Assembly: GCA_051649085.1 (NCBI GenBank)
Contig: JBOFGK010000019.1
Span: 1-35,955, forward strand
Reading direction: 5' to 3'
Length of the DNA stretch: 35,955 nucleotides
Source: JBOFGK01 sp051649085
Lineage (GTDB): Bacteria > Bacillota_I > Bacilli_A > UBA3375
The notes under the pieces: generated by a model
The model's input: only the letters and a program-made list of their open reading frames with translations
Database searches by the model: none
What the model was told of the DNA's origin: nothing
Made by a program: the position numbers and the translations under genes
Shown: in pieces, positions 23,594 to 30,689 of the stretch
Numbering within the stretch: the first letter of the stretch is position 1
Layout: every line of letters begins with the position of its first letter

Positions 23594-23623
23594 ATTATAT
23601 CATAGAAAGGAAGTGAAATGCAA
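23594..23623 (-). promoter_or_regulatory. Promoter of the RpiR-type gene
   Basis: On the minus strand TTGCAT (complement of 23618-23623), an 18-bp spacer, TATAAT (complement of 23594-23599) with a TGA extended -10. Confidence 0.75.
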
Positions 23624-23686
23624 GAAATGGAAAAAAATGTCCAAAACTTTTGGAAAAGTTTTTTTCGAACTGCCGAAAAACTTTGA
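23618..23686 (+). CDS. Possible 22-residue peptide (speculative)
   Basis: ATG 23618 preceded by GAAAGGAAGTG opens a 22-codon frame, starting MQEMEKNVQNFWKSFF and ending RTAEKL, with TGA at 23684-23686. It would form an amphipathic helix. It overlaps the minus-strand promoter and the dyads below, and no plus-strand promoter is clear upstream, so it may be chance. Confidence 0.2.
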   Translation: MQEMEKNVQNFWKSFFRTAEKL

Positions 23687-23698
23687 AAAGTGTCGAAC
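23643..23698. repeat. Imperfect tandem repeat with dyads between the rpiR-type gene and cshA
   Basis: A motif of the form AAAACTTT..GAAAAGT..TCGAAC occurs at 23643-23670 and again, shortened, at 23677-23698. The first copy is a near-perfect palindrome (AAAACTTTT-GG-AAAAGTTTT, 23643-23662) followed by seven T's. A third hairpin pairs 23655-23667 with 23674-23684. It lies just upstream of the rpiR-type promoter and is a good candidate for an autoregulatory operator. Confidence 0.6.
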
Positions 23699-23765
23699 AT
23701 ATGTAAACGTAACATCTCAAATATGTGAGAAAATAGTAAAAAAAACGAATTAAATATAAAATATG

Positions 23766-23774
23766 TGTTATAAT
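23766..23774 (+). promoter_or_regulatory. Promoter of cshA
   Basis: TGTTATAAT, an extended -10 with perfect TATAAT (23769-23774). The -35 is poor. It gives a leader of about 67 bases. Confidence 0.6.
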
Positions 23775-23796
23775 ACATGATGTAATAAAATCAAAA

Positions 23797-23817
23797 AAAG
23801 TAGTAAAATTCTACTTT
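23797..23817 (+). promoter_or_regulatory. Leader hairpin of cshA
   Basis: AAAGTAG (23797-23803) and CTACTTT (23811-23817) pair around a seven-base loop in the 5' leader. Leaders of cold-inducible RNA helicases are often structured, but a role here is inference. Confidence 0.4.
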
Positions 23818-23847
23818 AATTTATTGATGAGAAGGAAGTGACACTAA

Positions 23848-25377
23848 ATGAGTTTTCAAAAAACAATTCAAAACAAAAAAATAATTCAAGCAGTAGAAGA
23901 AATGGGGTTTGTTGAATTTTCAGAAATTCAAAAACAAGCAATTCCTGTTGCTCTTGAAGGGCATGACATTATTGGTCAAGCACAGACAGGGACAGGTAAA
24001 ACTGCAAGTTTTTCAATCCCAATTCTAGAAAAACTAGATACAGAATCAAGAAATGTACAAGCGCTAATTGTTGTTCCAACACGTGAGCTTACGCTACAAG
24101 TAAAGGAAGAATTACACAAGCTTGGAAAATACTTAGATGTTTCAGTTGTGGCTGTTTATGGTGGAGATCCAATTGATCGCCAAATAAGATTATTAAAAGA
24201 ACAACCGCAAATTGTTGTTGGAACACCAGGTCGTACAATTGATCTTATAAAAAGAGGGAAGTTGAAGTTAAGTAATGTTTCATTCTTTGTTCTTGATGAG
24301 ATGGACGAAATGTTAAATATGGGATTTATTGATGATGTTGAATTAATTATGACAAAATTAAATCCAATTCGTCAAAATCTATTCTATTCAGCAACTATGC
24401 CACCAAGAATCAAGGAAATTGTCTATAAATATACATCGAATCCACAAGAGATTAAAGTTGCGGAAAAATCAATGACAGTTGAAAAAGTAAAACAATTTTA
24501 CTATGAAGTTAAAGATTCACAACGTCTTGATATGCTTACGCACATTTTACAGTTGAGATTTGATCAAAAAATTATAATTTTCACGCAAACAAAACGTCAT
24601 ACGGATGAAATTGCAAATAAGCTACAAGAGCTAAACTTACAAGTTGATAAGATTCATGGTGATATTCCACAGCAAACAAGAACATCGACGATGAATAGAT
24701 TTAGACATGATAAATTTAGAATTCTTGTTGCAACAGATATTTTAGCACGTGGGATTGATGTTGAGCAAATCGACTTAGTAATAAATTACGGTTTACCTCA
24801 AGAGCTTGAATATTATATTCATAGAATTGGTCGTACAGGACGTGGTTCTGCAGTGAGTGGGGAAGCAATCACAATTGTTACTCCAAGAGAATATAATCGT
24901 GAATTTAGACATTATGAAAAAGCACTTAAAACAACAATTGAAAAAATTGAAATACCAACAGCAGAAAAACTAAGCGAAGATTTAAAAGATGCATATGAAA
25001 GAGAGATAATGAAGTCAATTTCAACTCAAAAATGTGCGAAAATCTATCAAAAATTTGCTGAAGAACTAGCTGGAGAAGTTGAACCATTAGAAATTATTGC
25101 ACATCTACTTCAAGAAAGATTTCCTGATTTAGATTCAAATAGAAAAATTTCGAAAGTTACAAATGAAGACCGTGGAGGACGTGGTGGAAATCGTGGACGT
25201 GGTGGAAACGGCGGAGGACGCGGTGGAAACGGCGGTGGACGCGGTGGATACAACGGAAATCGTTCGAATAACGGTGGACGTGGTGGTCGCGGTGGAAACG
25301 GTGGACAAAAGCGTAACGATGGAAAAAGAAATGGTGGAGACGGACGCCGTGATGGTGGAAAGAAAAACTATAGATAA
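23848..25377 (+). CDS. cshA: DEAD-box RNA helicase, CshA type, with RGG tail
   Basis: 509 residues. RecA-like domain 1 carries the Q-motif FSEIQKQAIP, Walker A AQTGTGKT, PTRELTLQV, GTPGRTIDL, the DEMD variant of DEAD, and SAT. Domain 2 carries ILARGIDVEQIDLVINY and HRIGRTGRG. A dimerisation-like stretch (about 370-430) follows, and residues about 437-509 are a Gly/Arg-rich RGG tail. CshA-type helicases remodel RNA in ribosome assembly and the degradosome, mainly in the cold. DEMD for DEAD is a conservative variant also found in other family members. SD GAAGGAAG precedes ATG 23848. Monocistronic, with an excellent terminator. Confidence 0.93.
   Translation: MSFQKTIQNKKIIQAVEEMGFVEFSEIQKQAIPVALEGHDIIGQAQTGTGKTASFSIPILEKLDTESRNVQALIVVPTRELTLQVKEELHKLGKYLDVSVVAVYGGDPIDRQIRLLKEQPQIVVGTPGRTIDLIKRGKLKLSNVSFFVLDEMDEMLNMGFIDDVELIMTKLNPIRQNLFYSATMPPRIKEIVYKYTSNPQEIKVAEKSMTVEKVKQFYYEVKDSQRLDMLTHILQLRFDQKIIIFTQTKRHTDEIANKLQELNLQVDKIHGDIPQQTRTSTMNRFRHDKFRILVATDILARGIDVEQIDLVINYGLPQELEYYIHRIGRTGRGSAVSGEAITIVTPREYNREFRHYEKALKTTIEKIEIPTAEKLSEDLKDAYEREIMKSISTQKCAKIYQKFAEELAGEVEPLEIIAHLLQERFPDLDSNRKISKVTNEDRGGRGGNRGRGGNGGGRGGNGGGRGGYNGNRSNNGGRGGRGGNGGQKRNDGKRNGGDGRRDGGKKNYR
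25168..25335 (+). repeat. Tandem GGN/RGG-coding repeats in the cshA tail
   Basis: Repeated units such as GGACGCGGTGGAAACGGC encode GGRGGNGG-type repeats. The Arg codons here are mainly CGT/CGC and the DNA is markedly more GC-rich than its surroundings, as expected for Gly/Arg-rich coding. Repeats of this kind can expand or contract. Confidence 0.8.
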
Positions 25378-25380
25378 TGA

Positions 25381-25406
25381 AAAAAAGACTTCGGTCTTTT
25401 TTTTTT
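25381..25406 (+). terminator. UUCG-capped terminator of cshA
   Basis: AAAAAAGAC (25381-25389), loop TTCG, GTCTTTTTT (25394-25402), with the T-run continuing. The C(UUCG)G tetraloop is unusually stable. Confidence 0.92.
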
Positions 25407-25439
25407 ATATGCAGTATCTTAAAGGTCAAAACTAAAATA

Positions 25440-25448
25440 TGTTAAAAT
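25440..25448 (+). promoter_or_regulatory. Promoter of the nitroreductase gene
   Basis: TGTTAAAAT: extended -10 with TAAAAT at 25443-25448, 24 bases before the start codon. The -35 is weak. Confidence 0.5.
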
Positions 25449-25471
25449 ATTAGTAGAGAATTGGAGGAAAA

Positions 25472-26224
25472 ATGAGTGTAAAAACTATTTTAGAAAATAG
25501 AGCTTCTCGTAGAGAGTTTACTTCGGAAAAAGTTGAATTAAGTGAAGTAATTAAAATTATGGAATTAGTTAAGGAATATACACCGAGTTCGATTGGTGGG
25601 TGGCAAGTATCGTTTGTTATAACCCAAAATGAACAGACATTAAAAGAAATAAGTGAATTAAGTGGAAATGAATTAATAGGTCCCCAAACCCATATTTTAA
25701 ATGCAAAAACCTTTATAACAGTTGTTGTTGATTTTAATCGAACAAATGAATCATCATTACTTGAAGGAAAAACACAAGTTGTGCATGAAACCGTTGAGGG
25801 ATTACTTGTTGGAAGTGTTGATGCTGGTCTGTATACAATGGTTGCACAAATGTTAATCGAAGAGGCGGGTTATGCTACAACGATCGTTGGTGGAATTAGA
25901 AATAATCCACAAAAAATGATTGAACTACTGTGCTTACCTAAAATGACTTTTCCAATTGTTGGTTTTACAATTGGCCAAAAGAATACGACAAAAGTACTAC
26001 ATAAACCAAGGATGAGAACAGAGTCTGTTGTTTTTGTGGAACAGTACGATCAGCAACTGGTAAAAGATGAACTGCCAAACTACAATGAAGTTTATGAAGA
26101 ATATACAAAAGCCCTAACAGGAAGTTCTGCTAAATATTCTGAAAAGATTGCAAAGTTTTATTCGAATCCATATTATACAACGGTCAAATCAACGCTTGAG
26201 AATCAAGGTTTTAAATTGAAATAA
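25472..26224 (+). CDS. Nitroreductase-family FMN oxidoreductase (NfsA-like)
   Basis: 250 residues. The N terminus ILENRASRREFTSEKV is the family's FMN-phosphate contact. The SSIGGWQ segment, the central VGSVDAGLYTMVAQMLIEEAGYATTIVGGIRNNP and the FPIVGFTIGQ strand are typical of the NfsA/FRP group, with a C-terminal excursion ending near YYTTVKSTLENQGF. These dimeric NAD(P)H enzymes reduce nitro compounds, quinones, flavins or metals; the natural substrate is not evident. The GGAGGA site lies just before ATG 25472. It has its own promoter and terminator. Confidence 0.88.
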   Translation: MSVKTILENRASRREFTSEKVELSEVIKIMELVKEYTPSSIGGWQVSFVITQNEQTLKEISELSGNELIGPQTHILNAKTFITVVVDFNRTNESSLLEGKTQVVHETVEGLLVGSVDAGLYTMVAQMLIEEAGYATTIVGGIRNNPQKMIELLCLPKMTFPIVGFTIGQKNTTKVLHKPRMRTESVVFVEQYDQQLVKDELPNYNEVYEEYTKALTGSSAKYSEKIAKFYSNPYYTTVKSTLENQGFKLK

Positions 26225-26229
26225 AAAAC

Positions 26230-26272
26230 AGCTTACTAGGCATTCAGATAAATGTTTAGTAGGCTTTTTTTT
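26230..26272 (+). terminator. Terminator of the nitroreductase gene
   Basis: A long stem between 26230 and 26265 (AGC/GCT, TTACTA/TAGTAG, CATT/AATG with wobbles), loop CAGATA, then eight T's. Confidence 0.88.
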
Positions 26273-26312
26273 ATGATGACTAATAAAAGATAATAATTTA
26301 ATAAAATTAGAA

Positions 26313-26352
26313 TAAAAAAAGATTAAGTAAACACTGCTTACTTAATCTTTTT
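26313..26352 (-). terminator. Terminator of the single tRNA-Asp gene
   Basis: A 15-bp perfect stem (26316-26330 with 26338-26352) and a seven-base loop; the minus-strand tail is T-rich. It begins one base after the tRNA CCA. Confidence 0.85.
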
Positions 26353-26353
26353 A

Positions 26354-26430
26354 TGGCGGTCCAGACGGGACTCGAACCCGCGACCTTCCGCGTGACAGGC
26401 GGATATTCTAACCAACTGAACTACTGGACC
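26354..26430 (-). tRNA. tRNA-Asp (anticodon GTC)
   Basis: 77 bases with CCA. The anticodon loop CTGTCAC sits on CCGC/GCGG; T arm GCGGG-TTCGAGT-CCCGT. Single-gene transcript. An identical copy is at 30431-30507. Confidence 0.96.
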
Positions 26431-26446
26431 AATTTCATACTCAATT

Positions 26447-26475
26447 ATTATAGCAAAATCTAAAAGCTGTGTCAA
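26447..26475 (-). promoter_or_regulatory. Promoter of the single tRNA-Asp gene
   Basis: Minus strand TTGACA (complement of 26470-26475), 17-bp spacer, TATAAT (complement of 26447-26452) with a TGC extended -10: consensus. Confidence 0.94.
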
Positions 26476-26484
26476 GTGAATTTT

Positions 26485-26510
26485 AAAAAAAAGTGACTAA
26501 AAGTCACTTT
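26485..26510 (-). terminator. Terminator of the glycosyltransferase gene
   Basis: AAAGTGACT (26490-26498) and AGTCACTTT (26502-26510), nine bp with a three-base loop, and T's on the minus strand from 26490 down to 26485. It ends ten bases before the tRNA-Asp -35. Confidence 0.85.
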
Positions 26511-26523
26511 CTTGATAAATTTA

Positions 26524-28149
26524 CTATTTACATAAGTTTGCAACAACTTTTGACCATGTATATTCAGAAGTTGTGTGTTCAATTAATTTTTTTGCTAAAA
26601 GCTCTCGTTCATAAATAGTTAGTTGATCCATATTGCTTTTTAAATTTATTAAACATTCAGCAATATTTAAAATGTAATTTTCATCAACAATTAATTTTGT
26701 TTGAAGTGGATTTGTTAATTCAATTTCTTGTAAATATTGATCTAAATTATCAACAATTTCTTTGAAACCAGACTGATAAGCTAAAATCGGAAATACACCA
26801 CACGCCATCGCTTCGGCAGCCACTAATCCGAAAGCTTCTGAAAATACACTTGGTGCAATAAAGTAGGTTGTATTTGGTAAAAATTTAGATAAAAAATGAT
26901 GATCAAAATATCCTGTGAAAATTATACGATCTTTTATTAAGCTCGAGTTTTTAAAGTAATTAGTTAAAAAAGCCTCGTCTTCAATCATTTTTGAAAAATG
27001 TTTAAATATTTCCTTGTTTGTTTGAAGTCGTACATCGATTAATTCAGGGTTATTTAAAACTTCTTGAAGAAGTAAATAATTATTTTGGATTAATATTTGA
27101 TACAGATATTCAAGTCCAATTCTTTGTTCACCAAATCCGGTAAAGACTAGCTTAAGGTTGGGGATTTTTTCAATCAAAAGTGGTGCTGCTAATAAAACAC
27201 TATGAATTCCTTTTGTCTCTAAGTATTTTCCGACAAAAGTAATAACTGTTTCTGAATCATCGATGTTAGCAATTGCTAAGTCAATGTTTTCTTCTAATGC
27301 CTTGATATCAATTATTTCATGTTGTTTAATACTTATTGTTGAATTTTTAACGTTACAAACAATTTGCTCGCGAGTCATTTGATTAAAACCATTGTTACTT
27401 TTATTAGTTTGTAAAAGCTTAATTAGTTCAGCTTTATCATCTGGATATGGTAAATGAAAATCTTCTAATTCAACACCTGCACAAACAATTTCAGTAGTTA
27501 ACGCTTGTTTAAGTTGATTAAAATGTTTATTAAACTCAGCTTCTGAACTGTTTGATACAAAAAAGATTTTATTAACATTATAAATTGCTTCAAAAGCATA
27601 ATCTTCAATTATTTTCGATTCTTTAATTGAAAAATGCAAGTCACTTCCATGAACAATGATGTTGTGAATTACTTCTTGTGTTAAATTAAGCTGCTTTAAG
27701 GCACGTATAACATACAGTGGTTGTAATACAATGTGGTTTGAGAATACATGTGAGATTGAATGGGTTTTAAATATTTGTTCAACTGCATTTTGATTTTTGG
27801 AGATAAAGGCTTCAAGCATAGATTGCTCCATCTTATGCATTTCGTAAACATCGTAATTTGGATATTTATCATAAACAAAGACTGGCAAAATTCCATCAAG
27901 ATCAGGTTTATATAATGTACATTTTCCTGGATAAGATGTTTCTCTTGAGAAAACTTCTTTAAAACTTTGAGTTTTAAGGTCGAATTGTTGATAACAGTTT
28001 ATGAAATCAAAATTTTCTGGATTATATTCTTGGCAAACCAAATGAACATTTACCCCTTGTTTTAAGAAGTATTTTGTAATACTTTTTACGTATAAATTTG
28101 AACCTGTACCACTTAGTAAATAGCCGTGTACGATCATTACATCTTTCAT
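26524..28149 (-). CDS. GT4-type glycosyltransferase
   Basis: 541 residues, longer than the usual 350-420 of GT4 enzymes. The GT-B fold is shown by the N-terminal glycine loop HGYLLSGTGSNLYV (acceptor domain), VGKYLETKGIHSVLLAAPLLI opening the nucleotide-sugar domain, and the donor-site EAFGLVAAEAMACG with the E-x7-E pair. The extra length is an insertion between the two domains plus a loop in the second domain (about 355-395). No signal peptide or membrane helix. It probably adds a sugar from a nucleotide-sugar donor to a lipid or polymer at the membrane; the acceptor is unknown. Strong AAGGAGG site; own promoter and terminator; no sugar cluster nearby. Confidence 0.87.
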   Translation of the reverse strand: MKDVMIVHGYLLSGTGSNLYVKSITKYFLKQGVNVHLVCQEYNPENFDFINCYQQFDLKTQSFKEVFSRETSYPGKCTLYKPDLDGILPVFVYDKYPNYDVYEMHKMEQSMLEAFISKNQNAVEQIFKTHSISHVFSNHIVLQPLYVIRALKQLNLTQEVIHNIIVHGSDLHFSIKESKIIEDYAFEAIYNVNKIFFVSNSSEAEFNKHFNQLKQALTTEIVCAGVELEDFHLPYPDDKAELIKLLQTNKSNNGFNQMTREQIVCNVKNSTISIKQHEIIDIKALEENIDLAIANIDDSETVITFVGKYLETKGIHSVLLAAPLLIEKIPNLKLVFTGFGEQRIGLEYLYQILIQNNYLLLQEVLNNPELIDVRLQTNKEIFKHFSKMIEDEAFLTNYFKNSSLIKDRIIFTGYFDHHFLSKFLPNTTYFIAPSVFSEAFGLVAAEAMACGVFPILAYQSGFKEIVDNLDQYLQEIELTNPLQTKLIVDENYILNIAECLINLKSNMDQLTIYERELLAKKLIEHTTSEYTWSKVVANLCK

Positions 28150-28182
28150 ATTGCCTCCTTTTTTTAAAAACTACATATTCCA

Positions 28183-28211
28183 ATTATACACTAAAAAAGG
28201 TAAAATGTAAA
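28183..28211 (-). promoter_or_regulatory. Promoter of the glycosyltransferase gene
   Basis: Minus strand TTTACA (complement of 28206-28211), 17-bp spacer, TATAAT (complement of 28183-28188) with a TG one base before it. Confidence 0.82.
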
Positions 28212-28331
28212 TAGTTTAGATTAATTGTAAAAAAAATGAATATTTTACAAAAAATGAAATTGTAATCAAAATCGAGATTTATTAAGAAGGAAAAGAGCAA
28301 TTTAAAAATAAAAAATCTAAAATAAAAAAAC

Positions 28332-28411
28332 ATTTTTAAGCTGTCTAATAGTAAAGAACTTAAAAATATTATTGGAGTAAACAAAGTAGTTATTAAGCTT
28401 TGTACTCCAAT
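28332..28411 (-). terminator. Two stacked inverted repeats after the aldehyde dehydrogenase gene
   Basis: The first on the minus strand pairs 28398-28411 with 28371-28386 (14 bp with a two-base bulge, ATTGGAGTA core). The second pairs ATTTTTAAG (28332-28340) with CTTAAAAAT (28359-28367). T-runs are short, so termination is probable rather than certain. The rest of the roughly 300-base gap up to 28182 holds nothing else I can support. Confidence 0.6.
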
Positions 28412-28444
28412 AAAAATTTATTTTACTTTTTTATTTTTAGAATA

Positions 28445-29821
28445 TTATTTGATAAGTTTTTTAAGAGTCTTGAGTTTATCGTTATATGGTGCATACCTTG
28501 TCTTCAAATCAATAAATGTAGCTCTTTTAACAACTGATTTGCTGTGGCTAAATGTATCAAAACTAGCTTTTCCATGATATGAACCAATACCACTTGTCCC
28601 AATTCCCCCAAAAGGTAAATGATGATTTGTTATATGGATGATTGTATCATTGATTGTGACACCACCTGATGCAGTATTTTCAAGAATAAAATTTATTTTA
28701 TCTTCATTTTCTGAAAAATAATATAAAGCTAATGGTGTTGCTCTAACATTAATATAGTTTACAACTTCTTTTAAATTATCAAATTCTATGACCGGCAGTA
28801 TTGGTCCAAAAATTTCTTCTTCTAATATTTTTGCATTATTATTTATATCTGTAATAACAGTAGGGGACATATATAAATGAGAATTATCAAAATCACCACC
28901 AAAATATATTGTACCATCTTGTAGGTAAGATTTCAATCTCTCTAATGAACCTTCGTTTATAATTCTTGCAAAATCAGGACTTTCTTTGATGTGCTCACCA
29001 AATTGAATTTTTATTTCTCGAATAAGTGCCTTTAGGAAATCTTCCTTTATTGCTTTATGAACATATAAGTAATCTGGTGCTACACAAGTCTGACCTGCAT
29101 TTAAAAATTTACCCCAAACTATTCGTCTTGCGGCTGTTTCGATTTTTGCATCAGCGTCTACGATACAGGGACTTTTTCCGCCAAGTTCTAAAGTTACTGG
29201 AATTAAATTTTCAGCCGCTTTTTTCATAATGATTTTCCCAACAGCAATACTACCTGTGAAAAAAATGTAATCAAATTTCAAATCAAGTAAATAAGCTACA
29301 ATTTCTTTTCCACCTAGAGGATTTACTATTCGAATATAGTTTGGATCAAAATAATTATTGATTATCTTTTCAAGTAATATCGATACATTCACAGTATTTT
29401 CTGACGGTTTTAAGATTACAGTGTTTCCAGCTGCAATTGCTCCAATAAGTGGTACAATTAACAGTTGAAATGGATAATTAAACGGTCCAATTATTAAATT
29501 GACTCCATATGGCTCTTTATATACATAACTTTTCGCAGGAAAATGTATTATAGAACTTTTTTTAGTTTCTCGTTTAGACCATTTTTTGATGTTTTTAAGT
29601 TGTAAATTTATTTCATCATAGGCAATTCCAATTTCTGTTGCATATGATTCGAACTTTGATTTACCAAGGTCTTTATTAAGAGCCTCCATTATCTCTGATT
29701 CATGTTGCTGAATTAACACTTTTAATTTTTTTAAATTAGTTATTCTAAAATCTATATTTTTGGTTTTTCCTGTCTCAAAAAATTTTTTTTGATCTTCAAA
29801 TATTTCCTTAATTCCATTCAT
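28445..29821 (-). CDS. NAD(P)-dependent aldehyde dehydrogenase, class 3-like
   Basis: 458 residues, the length of the short class 3 / fatty aldehyde group (longer classes have about 490). Visible are NLIIGPFNYPFQLLIVPLIG, FTGSIAVGK (cofactor loop), LELGGKSP with the general-base Glu (about 210), NAGQTCVAPDY with the catalytic Cys (about 245), EEIFGPILPV, and SGGVTINDTI near the end. It oxidises aldehydes to acids with NAD(P)+. The start at 29821 has AAAGGGG upstream. The leader contains a 20-bp palindrome that may regulate it. Monocistronic. Confidence 0.93.
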   Translation of the reverse strand: MNGIKEIFEDQKKFFETGKTKNIDFRITNLKKLKVLIQQHESEIMEALNKDLGKSKFESYATEIGIAYDEINLQLKNIKKWSKRETKKSSIIHFPAKSYVYKEPYGVNLIIGPFNYPFQLLIVPLIGAIAAGNTVILKPSENTVNVSILLEKIINNYFDPNYIRIVNPLGGKEIVAYLLDLKFDYIFFTGSIAVGKIIMKKAAENLIPVTLELGGKSPCIVDADAKIETAARRIVWGKFLNAGQTCVAPDYLYVHKAIKEDFLKALIREIKIQFGEHIKESPDFARIINEGSLERLKSYLQDGTIYFGGDFDNSHLYMSPTVITDINNNAKILEEEIFGPILPVIEFDNLKEVVNYINVRATPLALYYFSENEDKINFILENTASGGVTINDTIIHITNHHLPFGGIGTSGIGSYHGKASFDTFSHSKSVVKRATFIDLKTRYAPYNDKLKTLKKLIK

Positions 29822-29848
29822 ATCTAACCCCTTTATTTATTTTTATTA

Positions 29849-29868
29849 ATGATAAAATTTTTTATCAT
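29849..29868. promoter_or_regulatory. 20-bp palindrome in the aldehyde dehydrogenase leader
   Basis: ATGATAAAATTTTTTATCAT is a perfect palindrome, lying between the predicted promoter and the start codon. Its half-site TGATAA resembles the Fur half-site, but the spacing is longer than the 7-1-7 Fur box. It could be a repressor operator or an mRNA hairpin. Confidence 0.6.
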
Positions 29869-29891
29869 CTATACCCATATTGTCCTTTTTC

Positions 29892-29919
29892 ATTGTATAT
29901 GCTTTAAATTTCATTTCAA
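29892..29919 (-). promoter_or_regulatory. Probable promoter of the aldehyde dehydrogenase gene
   Basis: Minus strand TTGAAA (complement of 29914-29919), 16-bp spacer, TACAAT (complement of 29892-29897). Predicted start of transcription is just before the palindrome. Confidence 0.55.
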
Positions 29920-30250
29920 TCTTTTAAAAGTTTTAATTTAACATTCTTAAACGTATTTCATATTTAATTATCATAAATATCATTTTTGCATTATACATTT
30001 ATCATAAAAAAGCTTGAACATGTAAACTTTCAGCTGATGAAATGAAAACTTAATCCAACTTATTAGATCATAGTAATAAACTTAGAATATTATTAATGTT
30101 TTTACAAAAAAACAATTAAACCTTTAATGTGATGATAAAATAAGTTGTTAATTTTTTATATTTTCCATAGACAAATATATATTTCTTTCTTTTTTTGCTA
30201 AATTTAGTAGATATTAATCCGTGTTACATAATATAAAATGCTATTTTTAC
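29920..30250. other. AT-rich intergenic stretch without a recognised feature
   Basis: About 330 very AT-rich bases. I found no open frame with a ribosome binding site and no RNA motif I recognise. A TATAAT preceded by TG occurs on the minus strand near 29995, without a good -35. Confidence 0.5.
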
Positions 30251-30261
30251 TATCGTTTTTA

Positions 30262-30289
30262 TAAAAAAAAAGAATCAAAAACGATCCTT
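30262..30289 (-). terminator. Terminator of the Gly-Asp-Gly tRNA operon
   Basis: On the minus strand AAGGATC (complement of 30283-30289) pairs with GATTCTT (complement of 30270-30276) around GTTTTT, then eight or more T's. A larger alternative pairs ATCGTTTTT (30252-30260) with AAAAACGAT (30277-30285). Confidence 0.75.
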
Positions 30290-30340
30290 TATTACTATTA
30301 AATACTATATATTATACTTTTGTTTAATTCAATTTATAAT

Positions 30341-30415
30341 TGGAGCGGATGATGGGAATCGAACCCACGTCACCAGCTTGGAAGGCTGGGGTAATAGCCG
30401 TTATACGACATCCGC
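30341..30415 (-). tRNA. tRNA-Gly (anticodon TCC), second copy
   Basis: 75 bases with CCA, identical to the copies at 20454-20528 and 30516-30590. Last gene of the Gly-Asp-Gly transcript. Confidence 0.96.
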
Positions 30416-30430
30416 ATTTTATTTAATTAA

Positions 30431-30507
30431 TGGCGGTCCAGACGGGACTCGAACCCGCGACCTTCCGCGTGACAGGCGGATATTCTAACCAACTGAACTA
30501 CTGGACC
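30431..30507 (-). tRNA. tRNA-Asp (anticodon GTC), second copy
   Basis: 77 bases with CCA, identical to 26354-26430. Lies 8 and 15 bases from the flanking tRNA-Gly genes. Confidence 0.96.
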
Positions 30508-30515
30508 ATTTTTGT

Positions 30516-30590
30516 TGGAGCGGATGATGGGAATCGAACCCACGTCACCAGCTTGGAAGGCTGGGGTAATAGCCGTTATACGACATCCGC
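30516..30590 (-). tRNA. tRNA-Gly (anticodon TCC), third copy
   Basis: 75 bases with CCA, identical to the other two. First gene of the Gly-Asp-Gly transcript, about 10 bases after the predicted start. Confidence 0.96.
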
Positions 30591-30606
30591 ATTTCTCAAC
30601 AAGAAC

Positions 30607-30636
30607 ATTATACCATAAAATGAATATAGTTGTCAA
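30607..30636 (-). promoter_or_regulatory. Promoter of the Gly-Asp-Gly tRNA operon
   Basis: Minus strand TTGACA (complement of 30631-30636), 18-bp spacer, TATAAT (complement of 30607-30612) with a TGG extended -10. Confidence 0.92.
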
Positions 30637-30645
30637 GCTTAAAAT

Positions 30646-30670
30646 TAAAAAAAATCAAAAATTGATTTTT
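30646..30670 (-). terminator. Terminator of the Fur-family gene
   Basis: AAAAATCA (30650-30657) and TGATTTTT (30663-30670) pair around five bases; the minus-strand tail is T-rich. It lies between the regulator gene and the tRNA promoter. Confidence 0.75.
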
Positions 30671-30689
30671 CAAATAGTAGTTACATAAA

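Noticed and set aside
25157..25435. His/Arg-rich minus frame and a Val/Asp-rich plus frame over the cshA tail
   Set aside because: Shadows of the GGN/RGG-coding repeats; no ribosome binding sites.
30427..30636. Open frames on both strands over the Gly-Asp-Gly tRNAs
   Set aside because: They are translations of tRNA genes (the familiar spurious TGLEPATFRV-type and VGSIPI-type peptides).
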